15,968 nt of DNA, taken from contig DASWOP010000025.1 in the NCBI GenBank assembly GCA_036404255.1, forward strand, positions 1-15,968, given 5' to 3'. Under the pieces are notes generated by a model that saw only the letters and a program-made list of their open reading frames with translations, ran no database searches and was not told the origin of the DNA. Source of the DNA: JARLFX01 sp036404255 (GTDB taxonomy: Bacteria > Acidobacteriota > Terriglobia > Terriglobales > Acidobacteriaceae). Within the stretch, counting starts at the first letter, position 1. Each line of letters starts with the position of its first letter. Shown piece by piece: positions 7,537 through 15,968 of this stretch. The translations under genes were made by a program, and so were the position numbers.

Positions 7537-7693
7537 CAAATTCCGTTACCTGTTGCCCATGCTGCTCCGCGGGGAGTTTGTGGACAAAGTAGGTTACATG
7601 GCGGCTAGTGGGAACCACCTCAGCCAGGACACATCGCGCCGGCTACACGGAGCTGGGTTGAGTGAAGGAGAGACTTATGCAGGACAAAAATAA
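7529..7693 (+). CDS. Putative 54-residue small protein overlapping the receptor start
   Basis: ATG 7529 sits inside the end of the 24-codon frame, with GGAGA (7514-7518) 10 bases upstream. The frame (MSSKFRYLLPMLLRGEFVDK...) ends at TAA 7691-7693, 17 bases beyond the receptor ATG at 7677, so ribosomes reading it would pass through the receptor's own AAGGAG (7665-7670). The N-terminus is basic and hydrophobic, but there is no clear signal peptide or membrane segment. I recognise no family. A coupling cistron or remnant of an older gene are both possible, as is chance. Confidence 0.3.
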   Translation: MSSKFRYLLPMLLRGEFVDKVGYMAASGNHLSQDTSRRLHGAGLSEGETYAGQK

Positions 7694-10600
7694 CTGTAGC
7701 GGAGTTTCCGGTCTGAGCCGGAAGATTGGCACAAATATTCCATTTTGCTGGATCGTGGCATATTTTCTAGTGTTATTCGCAGTACCGCACCAGAGCCTAT
7801 GGGGCCAAGCGCAGAACACAGGAACGGTGAGCGGCAACATTACCGATACTCTTGGTGCGGTGCTTCCGAACGCGGAGGTAATGCTGACCTCGCTTTCTAC
7901 TGGACAGGTTACGCATGTGACTTCGAATGGACGGGGCGAGTACCTGCTGAACGATGTTCATGTGGGACAGTATCGGCTACATGTCAACTCACCCGGCTTT
8001 GGCGCTTTCACCGTCAACAATGTGGCGGTCGACGCGGACCAGAACGTAAGGATCGATGCACAGCTTAAGCCCGGAACGGTGGAAGCATCGGTGGTGGTCG
8101 AGGAGGCGGGAGCCAGCATCGATACCCGTTCTGCCACTATTGGCACATTGGTGCCTCAGAAGCTGATCGATGATCTGCCGATCGACAGCAACAATGTAGT
8201 GGCGCTTGCTGGCCTGTTGCCGGGCGTGGTCAATGTCAACTCACCCACTACATTTACGGGCGATACCAACGGGCCGACCTACAATGCCAGTGGCTCGCGT
8301 TCGAACCAGAACCTGATGCTGCTTGACGGCATGATGTGGAACAACGTTTTCTACAACACGGGACTGAACTTTCCGCCTTCGCAGGCGCTGCAGGAAGTGA
8401 GCGTGCTGCTGAGCAACTACAAGGCACAGTATGGGCGCAACGCCGGCAGCGTTTTCAACGTCATCACCCGTGCCGGCTCGAATCGGTTCCATGGGACGCT
8501 GTGGGAGTTTCTGCAGAACAAGGCTTTTAATGCCTCCGACCGCCTTTCACACGTGAATCCCAAGCTGGTGCAGAACCAGTTCGGAGGTACGATAGGCGGG
8601 CCTATCCTGCGCAACCGTGCGTTTTTTTTCACATCCTTTCAGGATCTGCGCGTAGCCCAGCAGGTGACAGCGCAGGACTTTCTGTTGACTCCTCTGGAGC
8701 GGGGATATAACCCGGATAATACGGAGTACAAATGCAATTCGGCCGGCCCCTTTGCGGGCGATACGTGCGCTTCCTTCACTGATGGTGCTAAAGCGCAATA
8801 CACCACAGCGAATCCTCCCATTACCAGCGATCCAGCCTACAGTAAGTACCTGTATAACCCTCTGTATACGGTGCCTGGGACAGCAACCAGCGCCTTCAAT
8901 GCAGCCTGGTTGCAGGCAGGTAACACCGGACCCAGCCCCTGTGTCACTCTGCTGCAAAACGCCCAGACGGCCAACGGGGCTTTCCTTCCATACGCGGAGC
9001 TTCCCAGAGAGTGCTTCAACCCCGTAGCGGTCGCGTTCGAGCAGAAATATGTGCCAATGTCAGTGCCTTATTCCGGCTCGGGAGCTTTTCCGTATACGAC
9101 AACGGCCACCCCCCAGCCACGCAACGACAAGAGTTTCCTGATTCGTGGCGATGTGGTTCACGGAAGCCACTCGGTCGACATGCGGTATTACTGGCAGGCT
9201 GCCAACGACATCACTTCGAACGGCGTCAGTGCGGGGCAAGGCATTGCAAACTATGAGCCGGACCTGAACCAAATGTCGCTGAACTTCGGCAGCATTGGCG
9301 ACACATGGATCCTGCGCTCCAACCTCCTCAACGTATTCCGCGCTGGCTACAAGCGGTACGACAACACGATCAGCCCCACCGATCCCACAACGCTCTCCAC
9401 CCTCGGCGCAAACATGACGCTTCCGACCAGCAGGCCAGTCCTGCCGACCATTGCCGTCTACAACCGCTTCTCTGTAGGCAACTCAGCTTCGGCTTATGCA
9501 CACGTGCTCAACCAGACACTCGAGTTTAATGACAATGTCTCCTGGACGCGAGGCGCGCACAACTACCAGTTTGGCGTTAGCTGGCTGCACCTCACATACG
9601 CCTCATTCCGGGACTATCCCGGTTACTATTCCTTTACCACGACATATACGCACATTCCCGCGGCGGATCTTCTCGCCGGCTTACCCAACCAGGAGATCCA
9701 GCAAAACTCCACCAGTCTGAACGCTGCTGCCCCCAATCTCTACCTGTACGCGCAGGACGACTGGCGGGCGAGCTCAAAGCTGACACTGAACTACGGCCTG
9801 CGCTGGGAGATTCCCTATATGTGGCATGCACCGCACGGCCGGTCGGCCACGTTCATTCCCGGATACCAGTCTCAGGTTTTTCCCGAGGCGCCGGCCAACC
9901 TGGCCTATATTGGCGACCATGGAATCAACAGCACACTCATTTCCACGCCCTACAAAGATCTGGCTCCGCGCATCGGCTTTGCCTATAATTTGCGTGGCAA
10001 CGGGCGCACACTCATCCGTGGCGGCTTCGGCATTTTCTTCGATGCAATCAACGCCAGTGTGGTGGGAGTGGCGACGCCATTCCACTATTCGCAGACGATT
10101 GTCTCGCCGGCGGGCGGTCTTTCCGATCCGCTGATGGGCTACGGAGCGATTCCGCCAAATTACACGCGGGCAACGGCGGCGCAGTCGTTCGTATCGCCCT
10201 ACTCGATCTATTACCCTGATCCGCACTTTTCCACGCCTTACACGCAGGCGGTGAATATTGGCTTGCTGCAACAGGTCAGGAAACACGGCTTTTTTGAAGC
10301 GGACTATGTCGTGAAGCTAAGCCGCCACCAAATCATTCCTGTGGACCGAAATCCTGCAATCTACGATTGCGCGGGGGCCTTCTATCAGATGAATCCGACG
10401 CTGTATTGTCCGAGCTTTACCGCCGGCAGTGCGGCTTCCTCCTATATGGCGCGTGTTGTCTATCCGGGATTCAACTATGGCGGCCAGGCCATTGTGGATT
10501 TGATGACGGAAGCCACCTCCAACTACCACGGCTTGCAACTGATCGGCGGAATAAGGGGATACCGCTTCCTTTCCTTCCAGGCGTCGTACACCTACTCCGA

Positions 10601-11276
10601 ATCCATGAGCGAACAAGACAACGGTCTGACGACGAGCGCCTCTCTGGCCGACGTATGGCCAAAGATCAACATCCGGCACAACTACGGACATTCGAGCTTC
10701 GACTCCCGCCACGTACTGAATCTGAGCTGGGTGCTCAACTTTCCCAATCTCAGCATCGGGAGCCGTTTTGACAAAGCCGTTTTGCGTGACTGGACATTCA
10801 GCGGCGTCTACAGCGCGCGCACCGGTATGCCGTTCGACATTAGCACGACCGCCGACGCGGCCTTGACCAGGGAAGGCGGCCAGCGCGCGGAGTTGATTCC
10901 GGGCGCGAATCCCTATCTGCCATCTGGGCGCTCTCGCCAGCAGAAAATTACCGCGTACTTCAATACGGCCGCATTTAGAACTCCGGCAACTGGCACTCTG
11001 AGCGCGCTTCCACGGAATTACATGTATGGTCCCGGCTATATCAGTGTGAACACGGCGCTGGGGCGGACCTTTAGGTTGTGGAAGGGGGGCGCACTGGTAT
11101 TTCGCGCGGATGCCTTCAACGTGTTCAACATGCCGAACCTGGGCAACCCGCTGTCGTCCCTCACGTCTGGCGCTGCCGGCCAGGAGTTCGGCCAAATTGT
11201 CTCGACGGCCGGCACCAACGGAGTGGTGGCGACCAACGGACGGCGTTTGCAGCTCAGCCTGAGCTTGAAGTATTAG
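7677..11276 (+). CDS. TonB-dependent receptor, Oar-like, with carboxypeptidase-regulatory N-terminal domain
   Basis: A 1199-residue outer-membrane receptor of the large Oar-like type abundant in Acidobacteria, which imports a ligand using energy from TonB-ExbBD. The signal segment is 'FCWIVAYFLVLFAV' followed by S-L-W-G-Q-A-Q. A carboxypeptidase regulatory-like Ig fold follows (about 48-142; G-x-V-S-G-x-I-x-D at its start, 'GEYLLNDVHVGQYRLHV' within). 'ASVVVEEAG' may be the TonB box. The plug covers about 151-275 ('LMLLDGMMWNN'; 'YGRNAGSVFNVITRAGSNRFHG'). The rest is a 22-strand-type barrel ending in 'RRLQLSLSLKY', with the terminal aromatic residue expected of outer-membrane proteins. Cysteine pairs in presumed outer loops (KCNSAGPFAGDTC; DCAGAFYQMNPTLYC) may form disulfides. 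The start at 7677 is set by AAGGAG (7665-7670) six bases upstream; GTG 7662 is less likely. The ligand is unknown; members of this family are often assumed to import carbohydrate. It is probably cotranscribed with the NHL gene downstream. Confidence 0.93.
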   Translation: MQDKNNCSGVSGLSRKIGTNIPFCWIVAYFLVLFAVPHQSLWGQAQNTGTVSGNITDTLGAVLPNAEVMLTSLSTGQVTHVTSNGRGEYLLNDVHVGQYRLHVNSPGFGAFTVNNVAVDADQNVRIDAQLKPGTVEASVVVEEAGASIDTRSATIGTLVPQKLIDDLPIDSNNVVALAGLLPGVVNVNSPTTFTGDTNGPTYNASGSRSNQNLMLLDGMMWNNVFYNTGLNFPPSQALQEVSVLLSNYKAQYGRNAGSVFNVITRAGSNRFHGTLWEFLQNKAFNASDRLSHVNPKLVQNQFGGTIGGPILRNRAFFFTSFQDLRVAQQVTAQDFLLTPLERGYNPDNTEYKCNSAGPFAGDTCASFTDGAKAQYTTANPPITSDPAYSKYLYNPLYTVPGTATSAFNAAWLQAGNTGPSPCVTLLQNAQTANGAFLPYAELPRECFNPVAVAFEQKYVPMSVPYSGSGAFPYTTTATPQPRNDKSFLIRGDVVHGSHSVDMRYYWQAANDITSNGVSAGQGIANYEPDLNQMSLNFGSIGDTWILRSNLLNVFRAGYKRYDNTISPTDPTTLSTLGANMTLPTSRPVLPTIAVYNRFSVGNSASAYAHVLNQTLEFNDNVSWTRGAHNYQFGVSWLHLTYASFRDYPGYYSFTTTYTHIPAADLLAGLPNQEIQQNSTSLNAAAPNLYLYAQDDWRASSKLTLNYGLRWEIPYMWHAPHGRSATFIPGYQSQVFPEAPANLAYIGDHGINSTLISTPYKDLAPRIGFAYNLRGNGRTLIRGGFGIFFDAINASVVGVATPFHYSQTIVSPAGGLSDPLMGYGAIPPNYTRATAAQSFVSPYSIYYPDPHFSTPYTQAVNIGLLQQVRKHGFFEADYVVKLSRHQIIPVDRNPAIYDCAGAFYQMNPTLYCPSFTAGSAASSYMARVVYPGFNYGGQAIVDLMTEATSNYHGLQLIGGIRGYRFLSFQASYTYSESMSEQDNGLTTSASLADVWPKINIRHNYGHSSFDSRHVLNLSWVLNFPNLSIGSRFDKAVLRDWTFSGVYSARTGMPFDISTTADAALTREGGQRAELIPGANPYLPSGRSRQQKITAYFNTAAFRTPATGTLSALPRNYMYGPGYISVNTALGRTFRLWKGGALVFRADAFNVFNMPNLGNPLSSLTSGAAGQEFGQIVSTAGTNGVVATNGRRLQLSLSLKY

Positions 11277-11346
11277 GAGCAAACCATTCGGCTGCGCGGG
11301 GGACAGAGCTTTTGAGTGAACAGCATTGACCAAGGAAAGGGATGTC

Positions 11347-14300
11347 ATGGAATTCATGAAAAAACTTCGAGAGGTCGTAAAAGAGTCCTCGTTCCGGCGG
11401 GCTTCAAGGTTGGTTGCGCTGTTGTTCGGAGTTTCCTCGCTCCTCGCGGGCACAACTCCGGCAAGCGGTCAACTGCTACAGATTCCGATCACATCCGTTG
11501 CGGCTGGGCTAGCGCCGGGTACCTCGGCAGCTGTGTGCACTACGACAGCACTGAACAGCATCGGCGATGGATGCCCGGCCACGCAGGCGTCGCTCCCGTC
11601 GATGCAGGAGGTATGGACCGATCACTACGGCAACATCTATATTGCCGATTTTACCGGCAGTTACGAACTGCGCGTCGTCTATCGGGGTGGCACGCCACTG
11701 GCGAATCTGATTACGATCAATAACCCTGCCGTGACCACTCCTCAGGTGGGCTACATCTACGCGATTGCAGGCAGTATGACTAGAACCGCCAGATATGCTT
11801 CTATTACGTATTGCAACGGCTCATCCGGCACGCAGATGCTCGACCTCATGGGCAACGGTTGCCCCGGTTATAAGGCCTATACCATCCCTACCGGAGGCTA
11901 CACGGATGCGGACGGAGATGTTTATTTGGCCGACCATACTGCCAGCGCGATGATTCGCGTTATCTATGCCGGAGGAGCCGCTGCCGCTAATTTGATTTAC
12001 CTGGAAACAGGAGTGACCTCGCCGGTCGTGGGCAGCATCTATCGCATCGGCGGGCCGAGTGCCGGAACCGCCGGTTACGGCGGCGATGGAGGCTTGGCCA
12101 GTTCCGCCTACTTCCGGAATCCGCACACGCTGACGATGGACTCGAGCGGCAATATCTACATCGCCGACACGGGGAACAATGCCGTGCGAAAGATCGACGG
12201 TACTACCGGATATGTCACCACGATTGCCGGTGCCAATTGCACAACCGGCACAGCTACGACGAACATCTGTACGGTGGGGTATAACGGCGATAGCATTGCC
12301 GCAACCTCTGCCGAGCTGAATAAACCGTGGGAAGTAGCGCTCGATGCGAACGGTAACCTTTATATCGCCGATACGCAAACTTCGGTCACGGTAAACGGCA
12401 TTACGACTACGATCGTGAACAATCGCGTCAGGGTCATTTACGCGGCCGGGACGCTTCCACCTACTGGAGCCAGCGGAATCAGCAGTCCCACCGTCGGCTA
12501 TATCTACACTATTGCGGGCGCTGGGACTTCAACTACCTCCGGCATTCCTGCTTCGCAACTTTTACTTACCATCCCTGAGACGCTTGGGATCGACGCGACC
12601 GGAAGCCTTTACGTAGGTGCCAGCTCTTCAGCGCGAGGTGTGTTCCGCATCGATGCCTCTACCGGGATCGCTACCGCATTTGCCTATAACAAGATATCAA
12701 CTTGGACCGTGGGCGCTTACTGTAACGGTGGCAGCTCGGGGCCAGTGGCCACGGATACCGTAGGCGACGGTTGCCCCGCTATACAATCGGCGTTGACTCC
12801 GGTGACCAACATAACTTTTGCTCCGAATGGCATGGCCTTTGTCGGTGACAGCGCGAAGCTGGTTCGCCAATTTATCCTCAATCAACTTTTTCCTGGCACG
12901 GCGGTGGGTTTCTCTTCCACGCTGCCGATAGCAGTCAGTTCAGCGAGCAGTTTCATTGCACCATCCATCAGCGCCATGACGCAGGGAACTTCGACGAGCG
13001 AATTTTCGGCCTCCGCAGCAGACTGCACGGCGGGAACTTCTTACGTTGCGAGCACGGTCTGCACATACAACATCACCTTCACACCCACGCTGCCAGGCCG
13101 CCGGGCTGGTGAGTATGTACTGACGCAGAGTGGCATGGCTGTGATGACGCAGGGGCTTGAAGGCGATGGCCTCGCGCCGCTGCTGGCAGTAACGCCCAGT
13201 GCGGCGGCAACCACAGTCGGATCTTCGATCGCCAGCGTATCAAGCGTAACGGCAGATATGCTGGGCAATCTCTATGCCTCCGACACATCGACAGGAAAGC
13301 TCTGGAAGATTGCCGCTGGCTCAACTACTCCCACGGCAATTCTGACGGGGCTTAGCGCTCCTGCTCAATCTGCAGTCGATGGAGTGGGAAACATCTACGT
13401 AGCGGATACGGGCAACAACCGTATCGTGGAGTACACCGCGTCGGGTAACACCGTTTCTTTGCTGACTGGTCTTGCCGGACCTAAGGGGGTGGCGGTGACT
13501 GGTAACGGTACGCTTTACATTGCCAACACCGACAACAACAAGATACTTGTTTATACGCCGGGAACGTCGACCGCAAGTACGCTCCCTGTTACCGGACTCA
13601 ATGCTCCGTCTGCTCTTGCGCTCGATACAAGCGGCAATCTCTTCATTGCCGACACCGGGAACAAGCAGATTGTGGAATACGTGAATGGAGCACAGGGTGG
13701 TGCAGCTTCGTTCGGCTCCACGCAGGTAAAACCGGTAGGACTTGCTGTGGACGCAGCTGGAGCTGTGTACGTCGCGGATGCGCTTACCAACAGTGTGCTG
13801 CGTTTGGTCCCGGGCACATCTACTTCGGTTTCCCTTGCCACCGGGTTGGGGTCTCCGTCCGGAATCGGCCTTGATGCGCAAGGTGATCTTTTCTATGCCG
13901 ACAGCTCAGTGGCAGGTTTCTATGAAGTGGTACAGCAGCAGGGACGTATCAACTTCGCAAGTACAAATAAAAATACGTCCAGCGCTCCGGAGACGGCTTC
14001 GGTAGCGAACATCGGGACTACGAACCTGACATTCACTTCCTCGCCGGGTTATACAGCTACGGGAGACATTGCGGACTTCAGTCTCAGCGCCGGGTCGAAC
14101 GGATGCGGGACTGCGGCTGTCTCGCCGGCATCCTACTGCACTCTGCAAGCAACATTCACTCCCCTGTCAACCAATTTGTACACCGAAGCGGTTGGGTTTC
14201 AGACGAATGCTGTGAACACTGCAACTGCATCGCTCAAGCTTTCCGGTCAGGGCGAAAACCTGATTAATACTGCAACGGGGCTCGTGCTCACCAACCCGTC

Positions 14301-15354
14301 CAGCTTGGTCTACGGGGAGACGGGTACATTCACCGTAACAATCACCCCAGCATCGGGAACAGTCACCCCCACGGGAAGCATAGTGCTCACCATCGATGGG
14401 GCTGCTTATAAAACCGTTTCTGTGGCTGGTACTGCCACGACGTTCACCGCCTCGTTGTTTGCGGGAACTCACGCAATCGTTGCAACCTACAGCGGAGACA
14501 CGGTCTATGCTTCCAGCCATGCTTCGCTGCCTATCTTAGTCGGCCATCAGCCAACTGGAACAACGCTGACGTATAACTTGTCCACAAGTTCGACAACCAC
14601 GCTCACCCTGACGGCGCAGGTAACGCCGAGTGTCTCTGGGACGCCGACCGGAGCGGTGAGTTTCTATAGCGGTAATAACCTGATTGGAACCGCCACCGTA
14701 AGCAATGGAGTTGCAGTCTACTCGACAAGCACCACTACATATTCGTCGTACAGCTTCAGCGCGCAGTATTCGGGAGATACAAACTACGCGGCGTCCATGT
14801 CGGCAACCGTTACGCTTCCTGGGGTCTTCGCACTGCAGCCCTCTAGCACGGCAATCACCGTCGTCGCAGGGTTTCCGGTCAGTACGACGGTCTCGCTAAC
14901 ATCGTATTTCGGCTATAGCGGAACCCTCACCTCCATTTGCTCGGGACTGCCGGAAAATGCGGTTTGCCGTTTCTCACCAACGACCGTGTCCCTTGCCTCG
15001 GGCGGCTCGGCCTCCATAACGGTGGAGTTCTTTACCAGCGTATCCGCCGGCGCACAGACGAGCGGCATTGCAGGCGGTAAAGGTAGGGTCTGGATTACGT
15101 TGCTTTCTCTGTTGGCGTCGCTGATCCTGTTCTACCGTATCTCTGGTGCGCGCAAGAAGCCCGATTCTATATTGCTACCAGTTCTTCTACTCGTTCCGGT
15201 TTTTCTGTGGGGAATAACTGGCTGCGGTGGTACGTCAACTCAGTTTGCTTCAACAGCAACTCCGACAGGCACCAGCACAGTTACGCTGACTGTTTCCGAT
15301 ACTGCGGGCAATTCGCAAACGGCAACTTACAAACTTACGGTCACCCAGATGTAA
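11347..15354 (+). CDS. Large exported NHL-repeat beta-propeller / Ig-like surface protein, paralogue of the protein at 592
   Basis: A 1335-residue exported protein. A basic N-terminus (MKKLREVVKESSFRRASR) and hydrophobic core form a signal peptide ending near P-A-S-G-Q. Domain order is six NHL-type repeats (about 87-511), an ASH-like domain (512-615), six NHL repeats (625-863, cores such as 'GNIYVADTGNNRIVEY'), a second ASH-like domain (865-972), two Ig-like domains with 'YSGDT.YA' ends (975-1157) and a 'CSGLPENAVCRFSP' domain (1158-1236). It ends with a hydrophobic helix (1248-1264), basic ARKK, a second hydrophobic stretch closing in I-T-G-C (Cys1293) and a 42-residue beta-rich tail. This matches the 592 protein except for that protein's extra cysteine-rich segment. 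ATG 11347 follows AAGGAAAGGG (11332-11341); ATG 11356 is an alternative and TTG 11326 is unlikely. Only 70 bases without a terminator separate it from the receptor gene, so it is probably cotranscribed. A surface ligand-binding or scaffold role beside the receptor is inferred. Confidence 0.88.
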   Translation: MEFMKKLREVVKESSFRRASRLVALLFGVSSLLAGTTPASGQLLQIPITSVAAGLAPGTSAAVCTTTALNSIGDGCPATQASLPSMQEVWTDHYGNIYIADFTGSYELRVVYRGGTPLANLITINNPAVTTPQVGYIYAIAGSMTRTARYASITYCNGSSGTQMLDLMGNGCPGYKAYTIPTGGYTDADGDVYLADHTASAMIRVIYAGGAAAANLIYLETGVTSPVVGSIYRIGGPSAGTAGYGGDGGLASSAYFRNPHTLTMDSSGNIYIADTGNNAVRKIDGTTGYVTTIAGANCTTGTATTNICTVGYNGDSIAATSAELNKPWEVALDANGNLYIADTQTSVTVNGITTTIVNNRVRVIYAAGTLPPTGASGISSPTVGYIYTIAGAGTSTTSGIPASQLLLTIPETLGIDATGSLYVGASSSARGVFRIDASTGIATAFAYNKISTWTVGAYCNGGSSGPVATDTVGDGCPAIQSALTPVTNITFAPNGMAFVGDSAKLVRQFILNQLFPGTAVGFSSTLPIAVSSASSFIAPSISAMTQGTSTSEFSASAADCTAGTSYVASTVCTYNITFTPTLPGRRAGEYVLTQSGMAVMTQGLEGDGLAPLLAVTPSAAATTVGSSIASVSSVTADMLGNLYASDTSTGKLWKIAAGSTTPTAILTGLSAPAQSAVDGVGNIYVADTGNNRIVEYTASGNTVSLLTGLAGPKGVAVTGNGTLYIANTDNNKILVYTPGTSTASTLPVTGLNAPSALALDTSGNLFIADTGNKQIVEYVNGAQGGAASFGSTQVKPVGLAVDAAGAVYVADALTNSVLRLVPGTSTSVSLATGLGSPSGIGLDAQGDLFYADSSVAGFYEVVQQQGRINFASTNKNTSSAPETASVANIGTTNLTFTSSPGYTATGDIADFSLSAGSNGCGTAAVSPASYCTLQATFTPLSTNLYTEAVGFQTNAVNTATASLKLSGQGENLINTATGLVLTNPSSLVYGETGTFTVTITPASGTVTPTGSIVLTIDGAAYKTVSVAGTATTFTASLFAGTHAIVATYSGDTVYASSHASLPILVGHQPTGTTLTYNLSTSSTTTLTLTAQVTPSVSGTPTGAVSFYSGNNLIGTATVSNGVAVYSTSTTTYSSYSFSAQYSGDTNYAASMSATVTLPGVFALQPSSTAITVVAGFPVSTTVSLTSYFGYSGTLTSICSGLPENAVCRFSPTTVSLASGGSASITVEFFTSVSAGAQTSGIAGGKGRVWITLLSLLASLILFYRISGARKKPDSILLPVLLLVPVFLWGITGCGGTSTQFASTATPTGTSTVTLTVSDTAGNSQTATYKLTVTQM

Positions 15355-15500
15355 CTCGATGAAGGCCTCCCCGATACACGGATAGTACATACCATGCGTG
15401 CATTCCGAATGGGGCTATATACCAGCCGAATATCCACGAGAAGGACAGTTTGGAACCTATTGCGATTAGCTAGAATTGCCTGGTAAGCCGAAAGGGGAAT
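15355..15500. promoter_or_regulatory. Intergenic gap with a possible promoter for the serine hydrolase gene
   Basis: TAGAAT (15471-15476) is a 5/6 match to the -10 consensus, with TTGGAA (15450-15455) 15 bases upstream as a poor -35 at short spacing. Transcription would begin about 20 bases before the ATG at 15501, leaving little leader. No convincing terminator follows the NHL gene, so readthrough is also possible. Confidence 0.3.
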
Positions 15501-15968
15501 ATGCCACATCAGAAACCGCCATCAGACACTTCGATCACACATCATTGGTCCTTCGCCGTCGTTCTAGTTGCCGCCGTTTCCATAGCCGCACCACACCTCT
15601 CCAAAGCCCAAGCCAGTCGGCAGTTTCCCAACCCTATCGCGGGGATTCTACAGTCATCAGTAGATGACCATGTCGTGGCCGGCGCGGTTGTGCTGGTCGC
15701 CAACAAGGACAAAGCCATCGACATCGAAGCCGTGGGTTATGCCGACCTAGCTGCTCGCACTCCGATGCGCACCAATAATGAGTTCTGGATCGCCTCCATG
15801 TCCAAGGCGATGACAGGCTCAGCGCTTATGATGCTGGTCGATGAAGGCAAGGTTAAGCTTGATGATCCAGTCGAAAAATATCTTCCCGAGTTCAAAGGCC
15901 AGATGGTTCGTGCCGTAAAGCCCGCGAAGCTTCGTGATCCTGGGGAATATCATGGCACCCTCGTTCCC
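15501..15968 (+). CDS. Beta-lactamase-family (class C / PF00144) serine hydrolase, 5' part, cut by the window edge
   Basis: An open frame of 156 codons continues past the right edge. The N-terminus has a signal peptide (hydrophobic core 'SFAVVLVAAVSIAA', probable cut after K-A-Q-A near residue 38). The segment 'FWIASMSKAMTGSALMMLVDEGKVKLDDPVEKYLPEF' is broken here only by the edge of my reading: its S99-M-S-K102 is the S-x-x-K catalytic motif, and the 'GKVKLDDPVEKYLPEF' that follows is typical of the family. Members include class C beta-lactamases, DD-peptidases and esterases; the Y-x-N motif that would help distinguish them lies beyond the window. AAAGGGG (15491-15497) precedes the ATG at a short 3-base gap. 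It probably acts in the periplasm or outside the cell. No link to the neighbouring genes is evident. Confidence 0.87.
   Translation, partial: MPHQKPPSDTSITHHWSFAVVLVAAVSIAAPHLSKAQASRQFPNPIAGILQSSVDDHVVAGAVVLVANKDKAIDIEAVGYADLAARTPMRTNNEFWIASMSKAMTGSALMMLVDEGKVKLDDPVEKYLPEFKGQMVRAVKPAKLRDPGEYHGTLVP

Noticed and set aside
10317..11453. 378-codon minus-strand frame opposite the end of the receptor gene
   Set aside because: It lies opposite the conserved barrel C-terminus and the start of the next gene; no family features, composition of a shadow frame.
13081..13110. T-L-P-G-R in the second NHL protein as a formylglycine target of the maturase
   Set aside because: The modified position must be Cys or Ser; here it is Thr, and the surrounding domain is ASH-like, not a sulfatase.

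Overview
The window looks like a chromosomal segment of a Gram-negative soil bacterium, most probably an acidobacterium of the Terriglobus/Granulicella/Edaphobacter kind. This is inferred from gene content, not from a marker gene: an Oar-type TonB-dependent receptor with an N-terminal carboxypeptidase-regulatory domain, two very large exported NHL-propeller/Ig-like proteins with a 'CSGLP..C.FSP' domain and a 'TGCG' C-terminal segment, and moderately GC-rich DNA. Every supported gene is on the + strand.

Layout: 1-591 holds no recognisable gene but a likely promoter at 449-478. 592-5328 encodes a 1578-residue exported protein (two six-repeat NHL blocks, ASH-like domains, Ig-like domains, C-terminal membrane hairpin), closed by a strong intrinsic terminator. 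5513-6868 encodes an anaerobic sulfatase-maturase-type radical SAM/SPASM enzyme with a SEC-C tail. 6869-7461 is non-coding and carries two copies of a CTGATRTATCAK box, the second lying on the -10 element of a strong sigma70-type promoter. Two tiny overlapping reading frames (24 and 54 codons) follow. Then come a TonB-dependent receptor (7677-11276) and, 70 bases later with no terminator between, a second NHL/Ig protein (11347-15354). A beta-lactamase-family serine hydrolase begins at 15501 and runs off the right edge.

How the parts may work together (inference): the receptor and the second NHL protein are probably one transcription unit, controlled by a repressor binding the paired boxes and perhaps by translation of the short upstream frames. 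The two NHL proteins are paralogues with the same domain order and the same unusual C-terminal hairpin, so they probably do similar jobs at the cell surface, such as binding a polymer or scaffolding uptake by the receptor. The maturase normally installs formylglycine in sulfatases, but no sulfatase and no C/S-x-P-x-R motif is encoded in the window, so its link to its neighbours is open. The most notable points are the shared C-terminal hairpin with a lipobox-like cysteine, the chain of overlapping short reading frames before the receptor, and the paired operator-like boxes.
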